Below, piece after piece: positions 28,021 to 36,761 of a DNA stretch of 64,000 nucleotides. Positions within the stretch are counted from its first letter, which is position 1. Each line of letters opens with the position of its first letter. The position numbers were made by a program, and so were the translations under genes. The DNA comes from Prevotella sp. Lineage in GTDB: Bacteria > Bacteroidota > Bacteroidia > Bacteroidales > Bacteroidaceae. A model generated the notes under the pieces. It had not been told where the DNA came from and did not search any database. It was given only the letters and a program-made list of their open reading frames with translations. The stretch covers positions 53,215 to 117,214 of the forward strand of contig JAFPME010000019.1 in the NCBI GenBank assembly GCA_017402445.1, given 5' to 3'.

Positions 28021-29964
28021 ATGCGACGGATTCTATTACTCACCGCCATCATGATGGCAAACGTTTTGACAATGAGTGCAGCAAAGAAAAATGTGATTGA
28101 ACGGATTGAGCCCACCGACTGGTTCGTGGGACTGAAGAACCCTACGGTGCAGCTGATGGTCTACGGACAGGGCATCCGCGACGTTGAAAGCGTCACAACC
28201 GACTATCCGGGTGTAAGGATTGACAGCCTGGTTCGGCTTGACTCGCCGAACTATCTGCTGGTCTACCTGAACCTGCGCGACGCACAGCCCGGCACCATGA
28301 AGCTGAAGTTCACCTCGAAACGCTCTAAGACCACTGCCGACTACCAGCTCAAGGCACGCGAGATGGCAGGCGACAAGCGCATGGGATTCACCAATGCCGA
28401 CGTGCTCTACATGCTGATGCCCGACCGTTTCGCCTCCGGACGTGCTGACAACGACCAGCTGAAAGGGCTCAACACCTACGTGAACGACCGTACGCAGCCA
28501 TCGCTGCGGCACGGCGGCGACCTCGAAGGCATACGCCAGCATCTCGACTATTTCAACCAGCTGGGCGTCACCGCGCTCTGGTTCACTCCCGTCTTGGAGA
28601 ACAATTCGCCCGACAACAACGGCTTCAGCACCTACCACGGCTATGCCACCACCGACTACTACCGAGTGGATCCGCGCTTCGGAACCAACGCCGAATACCG
28701 GCGGCTGACCGACGAAGCGCATGCCAAAGGGCTGAAAATCGTCATGGACATGATCTTCAACCACTGCGGATTCGAGCATCCATGGGTGGCCGACATGCCC
28801 TCGAAGGACTGGTTCAACACGCCTGAATGGCTCAGCGAGAAGCAGGCCAGCGGCCGAAACCCGATGACCGGATTCGCCGACGGCAGCCAGAACGGCGAGG
28901 CCGCAAAGAGCAAATACCTGCAGACCAGCTACAAACTGACGCCCGTGAAGGACCCCTACGCATCGCAGATCGACCTCCACGAGACCGTCGACGGATGGTT
29001 CGTGCCCTCCATGCCCGACCTGAACCAGCGCAACCACCACGTCATGACCTACCTCATTCAGAACTCCATCTGGTGGATCGAGACCATCGGCATCGACGGA
29101 ATACGCATGGATACCTACCCGTATGCCGACGCACGGGGCATGGCAAGCTGGATGAAACGGCTCGACGACGAGTATCCCAACTTCAACGTCGTGGGCGAAA
29201 CGTGGGTCACTGAGCCTGCCTACACCGCCTCGTGGCAGAAGAATTCGAGGCTGAGCAGCGAGAACAGCTACCTGAAGACCGTCATGGACTTCGCCTTCTT
29301 CGACCGTCTCTCCATGGCAAAGAACGAGGAGACCGACGGCTGGTGGAACGGACTGAACCGCCTCTACAACTCTTTCTGCTACGACTATCTCTACGAAGAC
29401 CCCACTCACGTCATGGCTTTCATCGACAACCACGACACCGACCGCTTTCTTGGCAACGGCCGCGACACGCTCGCCTTGAAGCAGGCTCTTGCCCTCCTGC
29501 TCACCGTCAGGCGCATTCCGCAGCTCTACTACGGCACCGAAATACTGATGAACGGCACCAAGGAGGTCACCGACGGCAACGTGCGCAAGGATTTCCCCGG
29601 CGGATTCCCTGGCGACAAACACAATGCCTTCAACGAAGAAGGGCGCACGCAGGCCGAGAACCAGATGTTCTCCTGGCTCAGCCGACTGCTCCACTGGCGT
29701 CAGAACAACGACGTCATCATCCAAGGCAAGATGACGCAGTTCATTCCTTACAATGGCGTCTACGTCATTGCGCGCCAGCACAAGGGCCGCACCGTGCTCA
29801 CCATCCTCAACGGAACGAGCCAGAAAGCCGTCATGCCCGTAGGACGATATGCTGAAGTCATCGGGCAGAACGTGAAGGCAACCGACGTCATCAGCGGCCG
29901 CACCGTCCGGCTGGACCACGACCTGAACCTCCGTCCGCGCCAGACGCTCATCGTGGAGTTCTGA
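28021..29964 (+). CDS. susA: SusA-like neopullulanase/cyclomaltodextrinase (GH13)
   Basis: Periplasmic enzyme cutting maltooligosaccharides and pullulan. The ATG at 28021 gives a signal peptide of about 20 residues and lies just after the promoter box. The N-terminal beta domain (about 22-115; PTDWFVGLKNPTVQLMVYG) is the cyclomaltodextrinase N-terminal domain typical of SusA. GH13 regions follow: DMIFNHCG, D364 in GIRMDTYPYAD, E393 in VVGETWV and D472 in DNHDTDRF, then a small C-terminal beta domain. The 647-residue length is normal. It is divergent from the GH3 gene and detached from the main sus genes by about 5.8 kb, but may share their regulator. Confidence 0.92.
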   Translation: MRRILLLTAIMMANVLTMSAAKKNVIERIEPTDWFVGLKNPTVQLMVYGQGIRDVESVTTDYPGVRIDSLVRLDSPNYLLVYLNLRDAQPGTMKLKFTSKRSKTTADYQLKAREMAGDKRMGFTNADVLYMLMPDRFASGRADNDQLKGLNTYVNDRTQPSLRHGGDLEGIRQHLDYFNQLGVTALWFTPVLENNSPDNNGFSTYHGYATTDYYRVDPRFGTNAEYRRLTDEAHAKGLKIVMDMIFNHCGFEHPWVADMPSKDWFNTPEWLSEKQASGRNPMTGFADGSQNGEAAKSKYLQTSYKLTPVKDPYASQIDLHETVDGWFVPSMPDLNQRNHHVMTYLIQNSIWWIETIGIDGIRMDTYPYADARGMASWMKRLDDEYPNFNVVGETWVTEPAYTASWQKNSRLSSENSYLKTVMDFAFFDRLSMAKNEETDGWWNGLNRLYNSFCYDYLYEDPTHVMAFIDNHDTDRFLGNGRDTLALKQALALLLTVRRIPQLYYGTEILMNGTKEVTDGNVRKDFPGGFPGDKHNAFNEEGRTQAENQMFSWLSRLLHWRQNNDVIIQGKMTQFIPYNGVYVIARQHKGRTVLTILNGTSQKAVMPVGRYAEVIGQNVKATDVISGRTVRLDHDLNLRPRQTLIVEF

Positions 29965-29970
29965 ACGGCA

Positions 29971-30037
29971 GCCCCGACGGCGGGCTTCTTCCTCGCTCCC
30001 GTCAGCCCGCTGACGTGCCGACGGGGCGCTTTCTCTT
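29971..30037 (+). terminator. Probable terminator of the susA-like gene
   Basis: GCCCCGACGGC (29971-29981) pairs with GCCGACGGGGC (30017-30027) with one central mismatch. A short inner stem GTCAGC/GCTGAC lies at 30001-30014, and GCTTTCTCTTT follows. Confidence 0.5.
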
Positions 30038-30085
30038 TGTCTGACGAGCGCTTTTCGATGGTCGGAACGTTCGTCGTCAGTGGCC

Positions 30086-30173
30086 ATTTCACTGAAATTG
30101 CACGGTAATATCACTGAAATTGCAGGGCAATCTCACTGATTTTGCTCGGCAATTTCACTGAAATGGCAATTCT
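30086..30173. repeat. Four-unit 22-bp palindrome array, copy 2
   Basis: Units of exactly 22 bp start at 30086, 30108, 30130 and 30152. They match array 14853-14940 in order: the third unit in both has TGATTTTGCT, and the fourth in both ends with ATGGCA. The best unit is the palindrome GCAATTTCACTGAAATTGC with 3-bp linkers. It lies 121 bp after the susA-like stop. Confidence 0.85.
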
Positions 30174-30365
30174 TAATGGTCCTTCCGGCACGCCTGAAAA
30201 AGCGTCGCGGCAACCCCCGACGGACCGTCCGACAGGTTGGGGGCCGTCGCCCACACACGGCGCGGAAGCACGTCTGCAACGGGCACGAAGGCCGTTTTGC
30301 AGGCCACTTTTCCCGAAAAAACGCTAATAAATGGCGTTTTTTTTCGCTTTTTACGCGGTTTTTCG

Positions 30366-30373
30366 TATTTTTG
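30366..30373 (+). promoter_or_regulatory. -7 box (TATTTTTG) of the topoisomerase gene
   Basis: Exact TAnnTTTG match 32 bp before the ATG at 30405. Confidence 0.6.
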
Positions 30374-30404
30374 CAGTTAAAATACGCATCAAAGCGCACA
30401 ACAG

Positions 30405-33281
30405 ATGACACCTATGGACGACGATATCAAGAATTTGGAGAACGACGACGAACAGCAGGAAGCTGGCAGGCAAGACGGCACTTCGGACGACCTTCTGTCC
30501 GATGAAGGCGTATTTGCATCCGAAGAAGACGACATGACGGCCGACGACGGCGCTGACGACGAGTCAGAAACAGGCTCCGCAACAGACCATTCGGCAGACG
30601 ACAGCCTGGACGACGGCGCGGAGCAGGACGACGACCTGCAGCCCGACGAGCACTCCGACTATCGGCCTGTGAACCGTTTCGACGCTTCTGTCGTGCATCA
30701 CCTCAGCGGCATGTACCAGAACTGGTTCCTCGACTACGCCTCCTACGTGATACTTGAGCGCGCCGTGCCCCATATCGAGGACGGACTGAAGCCCGTTCAG
30801 CGCCGCATCCTGCACTCGATGAAGCGCATGGACGACGGCCGCTACAACAAGGTGGCCAACATCGTGGGCCACACCATGCAGTTCCACCCCCACGGCGATG
30901 CCTCCATCGGTGACGCCTTGGTGCAGATGGGGCAGAAAGACCTGCTCATCGACTGTCAGGGAAACTGGGGCAACATCCTCACCGGCGCCTCGGCGGCCGC
31001 TCCGCGATACATCGAAGCCCGTCTGAACAAGTTCGCACTCGAGGTGGTTTTCAACGCGAAGACCACCGAATGGCAGATGTCCTACGACGGACGCAACAAG
31101 GAACCCATCACGCTTCCCGTCAAGTTCCCCCTCCTCTTGGCGCAGGGAGCCGAGGGCATAGCCGTCGGGCTGTCGTCAAAGGTGCTTCCCCATAACTTCT
31201 GCGAGCTCTGCGAGGCCGCCATCCTCTACCTGAAGGGCGAGCCGTTCCAGCTCTTCCCCGACTTCCCCACGGGCGGCTCGATCGACGTGTCGAAGTATAA
31301 CGACGGGCAGCGCGGCGGCGTGCTGAAGGTCCGTGCGAAGATTGAGAAGCTCGACCAGAAGACGCTTGTCATCCGCGACCTGCCGTTCACCAAGACCGCC
31401 GAGACGCTCATCGAGAGCATCCTGCGCGCCGTGGAGAAAGGAAAGGTGAAGGTGAAGCACGTGGAGGACCTCACGGCTGCCAACGTTGAGATACTGGTGC
31501 ATCTCGCACCGGGCATCAGCAGCGACAAAACCATCGATGCGCTCTACGCGTTCACCGATTGTGAAATCAACATCTCGCCCAATTGCTGCGTCATCGAGGA
31601 CAACAAGCCGAAGTTTCTCACCGTTTCGGACGTGCTCAGGCATAACGTGGACCGCACGATGGCACTCATCCGCCGCGAGCTGGAAATCCAGAAGGCCGAG
31701 CTGTTGGAGCAGCTGCACTTCGCTTCGCTGGAGAAAATATTCATCGAGGAGCGCATCTACAAGGGCAAGCCGTTCGAGAATGCACAGTCGAACGACGAGG
31801 CCTGCGAGTACATCGACAAGCGGCTGACGCCTTTCTACCCCGACATGATCCGCGAAGTGACGAAGGACGACATCCTCCGGCTGCTGGAAATCAAGATGCA
31901 ACGCATCATCCGCTACAACGCCGACAAGGCGGAAGAGCAGATGCTGCGCATCCGCGACGACCTGAAAGAGATTCAGCGTAAGCTCAACTCGATGGTCGAG
32001 GTGACCATAGACTGGTACCAGCATCTGCTCGACAAATACGGAAAGGACCACCCGCGGCTCACCGAAATCCGCAACTTCGACACCATCGAGGCCTCGAAAG
32101 TGGTGGAAGCGAACGAGAAACTCTTCATCAACCGGCAGGAAGGCTTCCTTGGCACGGGCCTGAAGAAGGACGAGTTCATCTGCAACTGCTCCGACATGGA
32201 TGATATCATCATCTTCTACCGCGACGGCAAGTACAAGGTGGTGCGCGTGGCCGAGAAGATTTTCGTGGGCAAGAACATCATACATGTGGGCGTGTTCAAG
32301 CGCAACGACAAGCGCACCATCTACAATGTGGTCTACCGCGACGGCACCAAGGGAGCGTGCTACATCAAGCGATTCTTCGTGGCCGGCATCACGCGCGACC
32401 GCGAAAACGACCTGACGGCCGGCACCCCCGGCAGCCGCGTGCTCTACTTCACGGCCAACTCGAACGGCGAGGCGGAGGTCATCAAAATCACGCTCGATCC
32501 GGCTGTGCGCATGAAGCGGCTCTTCATGGAGAAGGATTTCTCGGATGTGATGATCAAAGGGCGCGCGGCCAAGGGAAACATCCTGACCAAGCTGCCCGTG
32601 AGCCGCATCTCGCTGAAGAGCCACGGACACTCTACGCTCGGCGGACGGAAGGTGTGGTTCGATCCCGACGTGAATCGTCTGAACTACGACGAGCACGGCC
32701 GCTACCTGGGAGAATTCAACGACGGCGACCTCATTCTGGTCGTTCTGCCCGGCGGCGAGTTCTATTTCACCAACTTCGACGCCAACAACCACTACGAGAC
32801 GAACGTGGAACGGCTGGAGAAGTTCCGCCCCGACAAGGTGTGGACAGCCGTTATCTACGATGCCGACATGCAGGGCTATCCCTACGTGAAGCGATTCCTG
32901 ATGGAACCGTCGCGTAAACACCAGAGTTTCGTGGGCGAAAACCGGAACAGTCGGCTGGTATTCTACACCGATCAGGCTTATCCGCGCATCCGCGTGACCC
33001 TGTCGGGGGCCGATGCCTACCGTGCTCCGCTGGAAATGGAGTGCGAGGAGTTCGTGGCCGTGAAGGGTTTCAAGGCACACGGCAAGCGCATCACGACGTG
33101 GAATGTGGGCAACATTGAGCAGCTGGAACCGCTTCGATTTGCCGAGGAGGATGCCGACGATGTGGAAGAAGCCGTCGACGAAGAGCCGATAGAGGAGAAT
33201 CTTGACCCCGATGCCGGTAAAAGTGAACAACAGGTGCGCGACGAACTGACGGGCCAGCTGCGCTTGTTCCCCGACGAATAG
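30405..33281 (+). CDS. parC: DNA topoisomerase IV / gyrase subunit A
   Basis: Breakage-reunion subunit of a type IIA topoisomerase, needed for decatenation or supercoil control. After an unusual acidic N-terminal extension (about residues 1-85, very rich in Asp and Glu), the type IIA core starts at YQNWFLDYASYVILERAVP. It includes GLKPVQRRIL and the catalytic tyrosine Y202 in APRYIEARL. The C-terminal half is a divergent beta-pinwheel without a clear GyrA box, which favours ParC over GyrA. The C-terminus is again acidic. The 958 residues fit Bacteroidetes ParC-type proteins. It leads a possible operon with the next two genes (37-bp gap). Confidence 0.9.
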   Translation: MTPMDDDIKNLENDDEQQEAGRQDGTSDDLLSDEGVFASEEDDMTADDGADDESETGSATDHSADDSLDDGAEQDDDLQPDEHSDYRPVNRFDASVVHHLSGMYQNWFLDYASYVILERAVPHIEDGLKPVQRRILHSMKRMDDGRYNKVANIVGHTMQFHPHGDASIGDALVQMGQKDLLIDCQGNWGNILTGASAAAPRYIEARLNKFALEVVFNAKTTEWQMSYDGRNKEPITLPVKFPLLLAQGAEGIAVGLSSKVLPHNFCELCEAAILYLKGEPFQLFPDFPTGGSIDVSKYNDGQRGGVLKVRAKIEKLDQKTLVIRDLPFTKTAETLIESILRAVEKGKVKVKHVEDLTAANVEILVHLAPGISSDKTIDALYAFTDCEINISPNCCVIEDNKPKFLTVSDVLRHNVDRTMALIRRELEIQKAELLEQLHFASLEKIFIEERIYKGKPFENAQSNDEACEYIDKRLTPFYPDMIREVTKDDILRLLEIKMQRIIRYNADKAEEQMLRIRDDLKEIQRKLNSMVEVTIDWYQHLLDKYGKDHPRLTEIRNFDTIEASKVVEANEKLFINRQEGFLGTGLKKDEFICNCSDMDDIIIFYRDGKYKVVRVAEKIFVGKNIIHVGVFKRNDKRTIYNVVYRDGTKGACYIKRFFVAGITRDRENDLTAGTPGSRVLYFTANSNGEAEVIKITLDPAVRMKRLFMEKDFSDVMIKGRAAKGNILTKLPVSRISLKSHGHSTLGGRKVWFDPDVNRLNYDEHGRYLGEFNDGDLILVVLPGGEFYFTNFDANNHYETNVERLEKFRPDKVWTAVIYDADMQGYPYVKRFLMEPSRKHQSFVGENRNSRLVFYTDQAYPRIRVTLSGADAYRAPLEMECEEFVAVKGFKAHGKRITTWNVGNIEQLEPLRFAEEDADDVEEAVDEEPIEENLDPDAGKSEQQVRDELTGQLRLFPDE

Positions 33282-33318
33282 CCGTCACGAGCTGAAACCA
33301 ATCAACGATTGTCAGGTC

Positions 33319-34176
33319 ATGCAGAAGAGACTGAGATACCTATTTTATATATGTGTGCTCATGCCGATAGGGCTTCGGGCACAGACGATGGCTGACAGCC
33401 TCGTCGTTGACACAGCTATGCTGGAAACTGTCGGCCAACGTTCCGGCTTCAAACTGTTTGACATGGAGCGTCGTGTGAACATGTTGGGCATCGGCGCGGC
33501 CAACTTGCTCGACACTTACCTCAGTCCTGAGAAGTACAAGGGCACTGAAGTGCGCCTTTCGACACAGGTCTACCGCTGGTGGAAGAAGAATCCGGCGTGG
33601 TGGATGCGCCATCAGAACATGTTCTCGTTCCAGTATGCCTCGCCCCGAGCTGACAACAGTAACTTCATGGGGGCTGAATATTCCTACAGCTTCGCCATGC
33701 GCTACGAGTGGACGCCCAGTTACAACTGGAGCGTGGAGGCCGGCGGCGAAGGCGAGGTGGCTGTCGGATTCCTGTACAGCACGCGCAATTCAAACAATCC
33801 CGCACAGGCAAAGGCGCGACTGAACGTGGGACCGTCGGCGGCGGCTGCGTTCCGTTTCCCGCTGTTCCGGCGCCAAGCCGTGGTGCGCTATGAGGCATAC
33901 GTGCCGCTGTTGGGCGTGATGTTCAGTCCCAACTACGGCCAGTCGTACTACGAAATCTTCACGCGCGGCAACTACGATCACAACGTTGTGCCTACAACGG
34001 TGGGCTGTGCGCCGGTGCTGCGCCACCAGCTGACGCTCGACATCGCGCTGCGCCGCTTTGCGCTCCGCGTAGGCTACATGGGCGACATGCAGCAGGCGAG
34101 CGTGAACAACCTGAAATATCACAGCTATTCGCACCTGTTGCTCATCGGACTGGTGCGCTCGATCTATCGCAAATAA
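33319..34176 (+). CDS. DUF3316-like outer-membrane protein
   Basis: A 285-residue exported protein of unknown function. Signal peptide 1-22 (ends GLRAQ). The rest is rich in alternating aromatic and polar residues (WWMRHQNMFSFQYAS, YSYSFAMRYEW, AAAFRFPLFRRQAVVRYEAY), as expected of a small outer-membrane beta-barrel. I relate it to the Bacteroidales DUF3316 family from general appearance. It follows the topoisomerase gene by 37 bp and precedes the S41 protease by 3 bp, so these two at least share a transcript. Confidence 0.65.
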   Translation: MQKRLRYLFYICVLMPIGLRAQTMADSLVVDTAMLETVGQRSGFKLFDMERRVNMLGIGAANLLDTYLSPEKYKGTEVRLSTQVYRWWKKNPAWWMRHQNMFSFQYASPRADNSNFMGAEYSYSFAMRYEWTPSYNWSVEAGGEGEVAVGFLYSTRNSNNPAQAKARLNVGPSAAAAFRFPLFRRQAVVRYEAYVPLLGVMFSPNYGQSYYEIFTRGNYDHNVVPTTVGCAPVLRHQLTLDIALRRFALRVGYMGDMQQASVNNLKYHSYSHLLLIGLVRSIYRK

Positions 34177-34179
34177 GAC

Positions 34180-35217
34180 ATGACAACACAACGTTTTCTA
34201 TCCATTCCGTTCACGTTGAGGCAGCTGTTCGGGCTGCCGCTGATGATAGTTGCTGCGCTTCTGTGCTTCACGTCGTGCGTTGATGAGGAGGAATATGCCG
34301 ACACTGTGGAAGGTAATTTCGAGGCTCTGTGGCATATCATCGATGAGCATTACTGCTTTTTCGCCGAGAAACAAGTGGACTGGGATGCCGTGCATGCAAC
34401 GTATTCAAAGGCTGCGAAAGGCAAGCTGACGCGCAGCCAGCTCTTTGAAGTGTGCTCGGACATGCTTTCCGAACTGCGCGACGGCCACGTGAATCTCTAC
34501 AGTACATTCGATGTGGGCCGATACTGGGCGTGGCACGAGGACTATCCGGCCAACTACTCCGACACTTTGGTTGACCGCTATTTGGGGAAAGACTACAAGA
34601 TAGCGGCTTCGCTGCGCTATAAGACGCTTGATGACAACATCGGCTACGTGCGCTACGCCTCTTTTTCATCCACTTTCGGCGAAAGTAACCTCGATGCCGT
34701 GCTGTTTGACCTCGCTCCCTGCCGCGCCCTCATCATCGATGTGCGCGGAAATGGCGGCGGACTGCTCACCATGGCTGAACTGTTAGCGTCGCGTTTCACC
34801 GACGAAAAGCTGCTCGTAGGTTACATGCAGCACAAACAGGGCCCCGGACACGATGATTTCTCACCCATGGAAGAGCAATATCTGAAGCCGTCGAAAGGCT
34901 TCCGTTGGCACAAACCTGTCTTTGTGCTCACCAACCGCGAGGTGTTCAGCGCCGCCAATGAATTTGTGAAGTACATGAAATGCTGTCCGCGTGTCACCGT
35001 CGTGGGCGACCGGACGGGTGGGGGAGCAGGTCTGCCCTTTACGAGCGAGCTGCCCAACGGGTGGACGGTGCGCTTCTCGGCCTGCCCGATGTACGACCGC
35101 GACCGCCGTTCCACCGAAAATGGCATTGATCCAGACGTGTCGGTAGGCATCACACTCGCCGATATGGTCCGCGGCCGCGACACCATCATCGAAACAGCGC
35201 GCTCGCTCGTGCCGTAG
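34180..35217 (+). CDS. S41 family peptidase lipoprotein
   Basis: A C-terminal-processing/tricorn-type serine protease at the outer face of a membrane. Lipobox-like CFTSC gives C33 as the lipidation site after a long hydrophobic segment. The N-terminal helical cap (about 40-120, NFEALWHIIDEHYCFF) is that of Bacteroidales S41 lipoproteins. The catalytic core has IIDVRGNGGG, then nucleophile S257 in REVFSAANEF and DRTGGGAGLP. There is no obvious full PDZ domain. It starts 3 bp after the DUF3316 gene. Substrate is unknown. Confidence 0.85.
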   Translation: MTTQRFLSIPFTLRQLFGLPLMIVAALLCFTSCVDEEEYADTVEGNFEALWHIIDEHYCFFAEKQVDWDAVHATYSKAAKGKLTRSQLFEVCSDMLSELRDGHVNLYSTFDVGRYWAWHEDYPANYSDTLVDRYLGKDYKIAASLRYKTLDDNIGYVRYASFSSTFGESNLDAVLFDLAPCRALIIDVRGNGGGLLTMAELLASRFTDEKLLVGYMQHKQGPGHDDFSPMEEQYLKPSKGFRWHKPVFVLTNREVFSAANEFVKYMKCCPRVTVVGDRTGGGAGLPFTSELPNGWTVRFSACPMYDRDRRSTENGIDPDVSVGITLADMVRGRDTIIETARSLVP

Positions 35218-35350
35218 TTGCCCTGCTTTTGCGCGCCCGTCGCGCCCTCGCTGCTCAATGGCCGCACCTCTGTTGCCGCCCGTCGCGCCCTCACCCTTGT
35301 TCAGTAAGCTGCGTTATTAACGCAGCCCCACCTCAAAAAGCACCAAAAAA

Positions 35351-36124
35351 ATGATTACCCTGACCTCCCTCACCATAGGCTACCAGCAAAAGAACAACCG
35401 CAAAACCGTCGCTCAGGACATCAATGCCAGCATCCTTTCCGGCGAGCTGACCTGCCTCATCGGCCCCAACGGCGTGGGAAAAAGTACTCTTCTCAGAACG
35501 CTCAGTGCCTTCCAACCGCCATTGTCGGGCGAGATCAGCCTTGATGGGAAGCAGCTTTCGCAGTTGTCCGACCGTCAGCTGTCGCGTCTCATCGGCGTGG
35601 TGCTGACCTCGAAACCCGACGTTCAGAACATGACCGTCTTCGAACTTGTGTCGCTGGGGCGCTCGCCTTACACCGGTTTCTGGGGCCGTCTGTCGGACGA
35701 CGACCGCGCCGTTGTGAAGGAAAGCATACGCATGGTGGGCATAGAACAGCTGTCGGAGCGCATGGTTCAGACGCTCAGTGACGGCGAGCGGCAGAAGATG
35801 ATGATTGCCAAAGCACTGGCCCAGCAGACGCCCGTCATCTATCTTGACGAGCCAACCGCCTTCCTGGACTATCCCAGCAAGGTGGATATGCTGCAGCTGC
35901 TGCATCGTCTGGCTCATCAGACCGACAAGACCATCTTCCTTTCCACGCACGATCTGGAGCTCGCTTTGCAGCTGGCCGACCGTCTGTGGCTCATGCAGCC
36001 AGGCCGGGAACTGTCTGTCGGCACGCCCGAAGAGCTGGCTTCCGACGGCAGCCTGTCTGCTTTTCTCGACCGTCCCGGCCTGCATTTCGAGCCTCGTACA
36101 ATGTCTATTCATGTTGAACAGTAG
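35351..36124 (+). CDS. ABC transporter ATP-binding protein, iron-siderophore/cobalamin type
   Basis: Cytoplasmic ATPase subunit resembling FecE/BtuD. Walker A GPNGVGKST at 38-46, signature LSDGE at 142-146, Walker B VIYLDEP with D166 and E167, and H-loop STHD. Domain order and length (257) are typical. No permease or binding protein lies beside it, so it must work with subunits encoded elsewhere, or it is an orphan. Upstream there is a short perfect hairpin (35308-35326) without a T run and a repeated CGCCCGTCGCGCCCTC motif. Confidence 0.85.
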   Translation: MITLTSLTIGYQQKNNRKTVAQDINASILSGELTCLIGPNGVGKSTLLRTLSAFQPPLSGEISLDGKQLSQLSDRQLSRLIGVVLTSKPDVQNMTVFELVSLGRSPYTGFWGRLSDDDRAVVKESIRMVGIEQLSERMVQTLSDGERQKMMIAKALAQQTPVIYLDEPTAFLDYPSKVDMLQLLHRLAHQTDKTIFLSTHDLELALQLADRLWLMQPGRELSVGTPEELASDGSLSAFLDRPGLHFEPRTMSIHVEQ

Positions 36125-36164
36125 ATTTTTGTGAGAAAAAGGACGCGAATCGGCCAATTTTTTG

Positions 36165-36172
36165 TATTTTTG
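36165..36172 (+). promoter_or_regulatory. -7 box (TATTTTTG) of the small helical protein gene
   Basis: Exact TAnnTTTG match 39 bp before the ATG at 36212, which indicates a transcript separate from the ABC gene. Confidence 0.6.
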
Positions 36173-36211
36173 TCAGCGAATCATCAACTAACCCTATAAT
36201 TTGTAACGACT

Positions 36212-36628
36212 ATGGATACTGAAGAGATGAAGAAACAAGTTGCAGAAGCAGCCGACAGTGTGAAGGAGACAGCAGAAGGACTGAAGGACAAAGCAGAGTC
36301 TGTGCTGAACGACATCAGCCAGAATGAAACCGTGAAAGCCGTTCGCGAGAAAGTGGAAGAGCTTGTCAGCGAGGAGAATCTGAAAGCTGTGCAGGAGAAA
36401 GTGGGCGGCGTCATCGAAGACATCAAGTCGAACGAGACGGTGAAAGCCGTGACCGATAAGGTGGAAGACGTCGTTGAGCAATTGACTTCAAACGAAACTG
36501 TTCAGCAGGCCAGTGAGTTTGTGAAGGAACAAGGCGAGCGTGCAGGTCAGTTCCTGAAGGAAAGTGCCGAGAGCATCGGCCAGAGCGATTTCTTCAAGAA
36601 ACTGAAAGACATTGCAGGCGTGAAGTGA
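36212..36628 (+). CDS. Small amphipathic helical repeat protein
   Basis: A 138-residue, highly charged and probably all-helical protein without signal peptide, transmembrane segment or Cys. It contains imperfect repeats of about 30-35 residues built around NETVKAV-EKVE-LV (near residues 38, 74 and 97), reminiscent of YtxH/apolipoprotein-like amphipathic helices that lie on membranes or form coiled coils. It is monocistronic: own promoter box and a strong terminator directly after it. Function is unknown; a stress or membrane-associated role would only be a guess. Confidence 0.75.
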   Translation: MDTEEMKKQVAEAADSVKETAEGLKDKAESVLNDISQNETVKAVREKVEELVSEENLKAVQEKVGGVIEDIKSNETVKAVTDKVEDVVEQLTSNETVQQASEFVKEQGERAGQFLKESAESIGQSDFFKKLKDIAGVK

Positions 36629-36687
36629 GTGGCGCCCGTAAGGGTCTGTCCGTCTGTGTGACGGCAGCTCTTTTGCAGGAAAGAAAC

Positions 36688-36731
36688 AGGCGATGACACC
36701 GCTTTCTTAACTGGTGTCATCGCCTTTTTTC
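36688..36731 (+). terminator. Intrinsic terminator
   Basis: A perfect 13-bp stem (36688-36700 with 36713-36725), 12-nt loop and a T run. It ends the helical protein gene on the plus strand and may also serve the converging DUF4435 gene. Confidence 0.85.
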
Positions 36732-36761
36732 GTGTCGTTTTTGCTGGAAACAGCCCTTCTG

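Larger units (their letters stand above)
29965..30404. other. Intergenic region between susA-like gene and topoisomerase gene
   Basis: This 440-bp stretch holds an imperfect terminator hairpin (29971-30027), a second 22-bp array (30086-30173), a GC-rich segment with inverted repeats (about 30200-30260) and the -7 box TATTTTTG (30366-30373) of the topoisomerase gene. No gene is supported. Confidence 0.7.

Noticed and set aside
35308-35326. Hairpin before the ABC gene as a terminator
   Set aside because: The 8-bp stem is perfect, but no T run follows on either strand, so termination is not supported.
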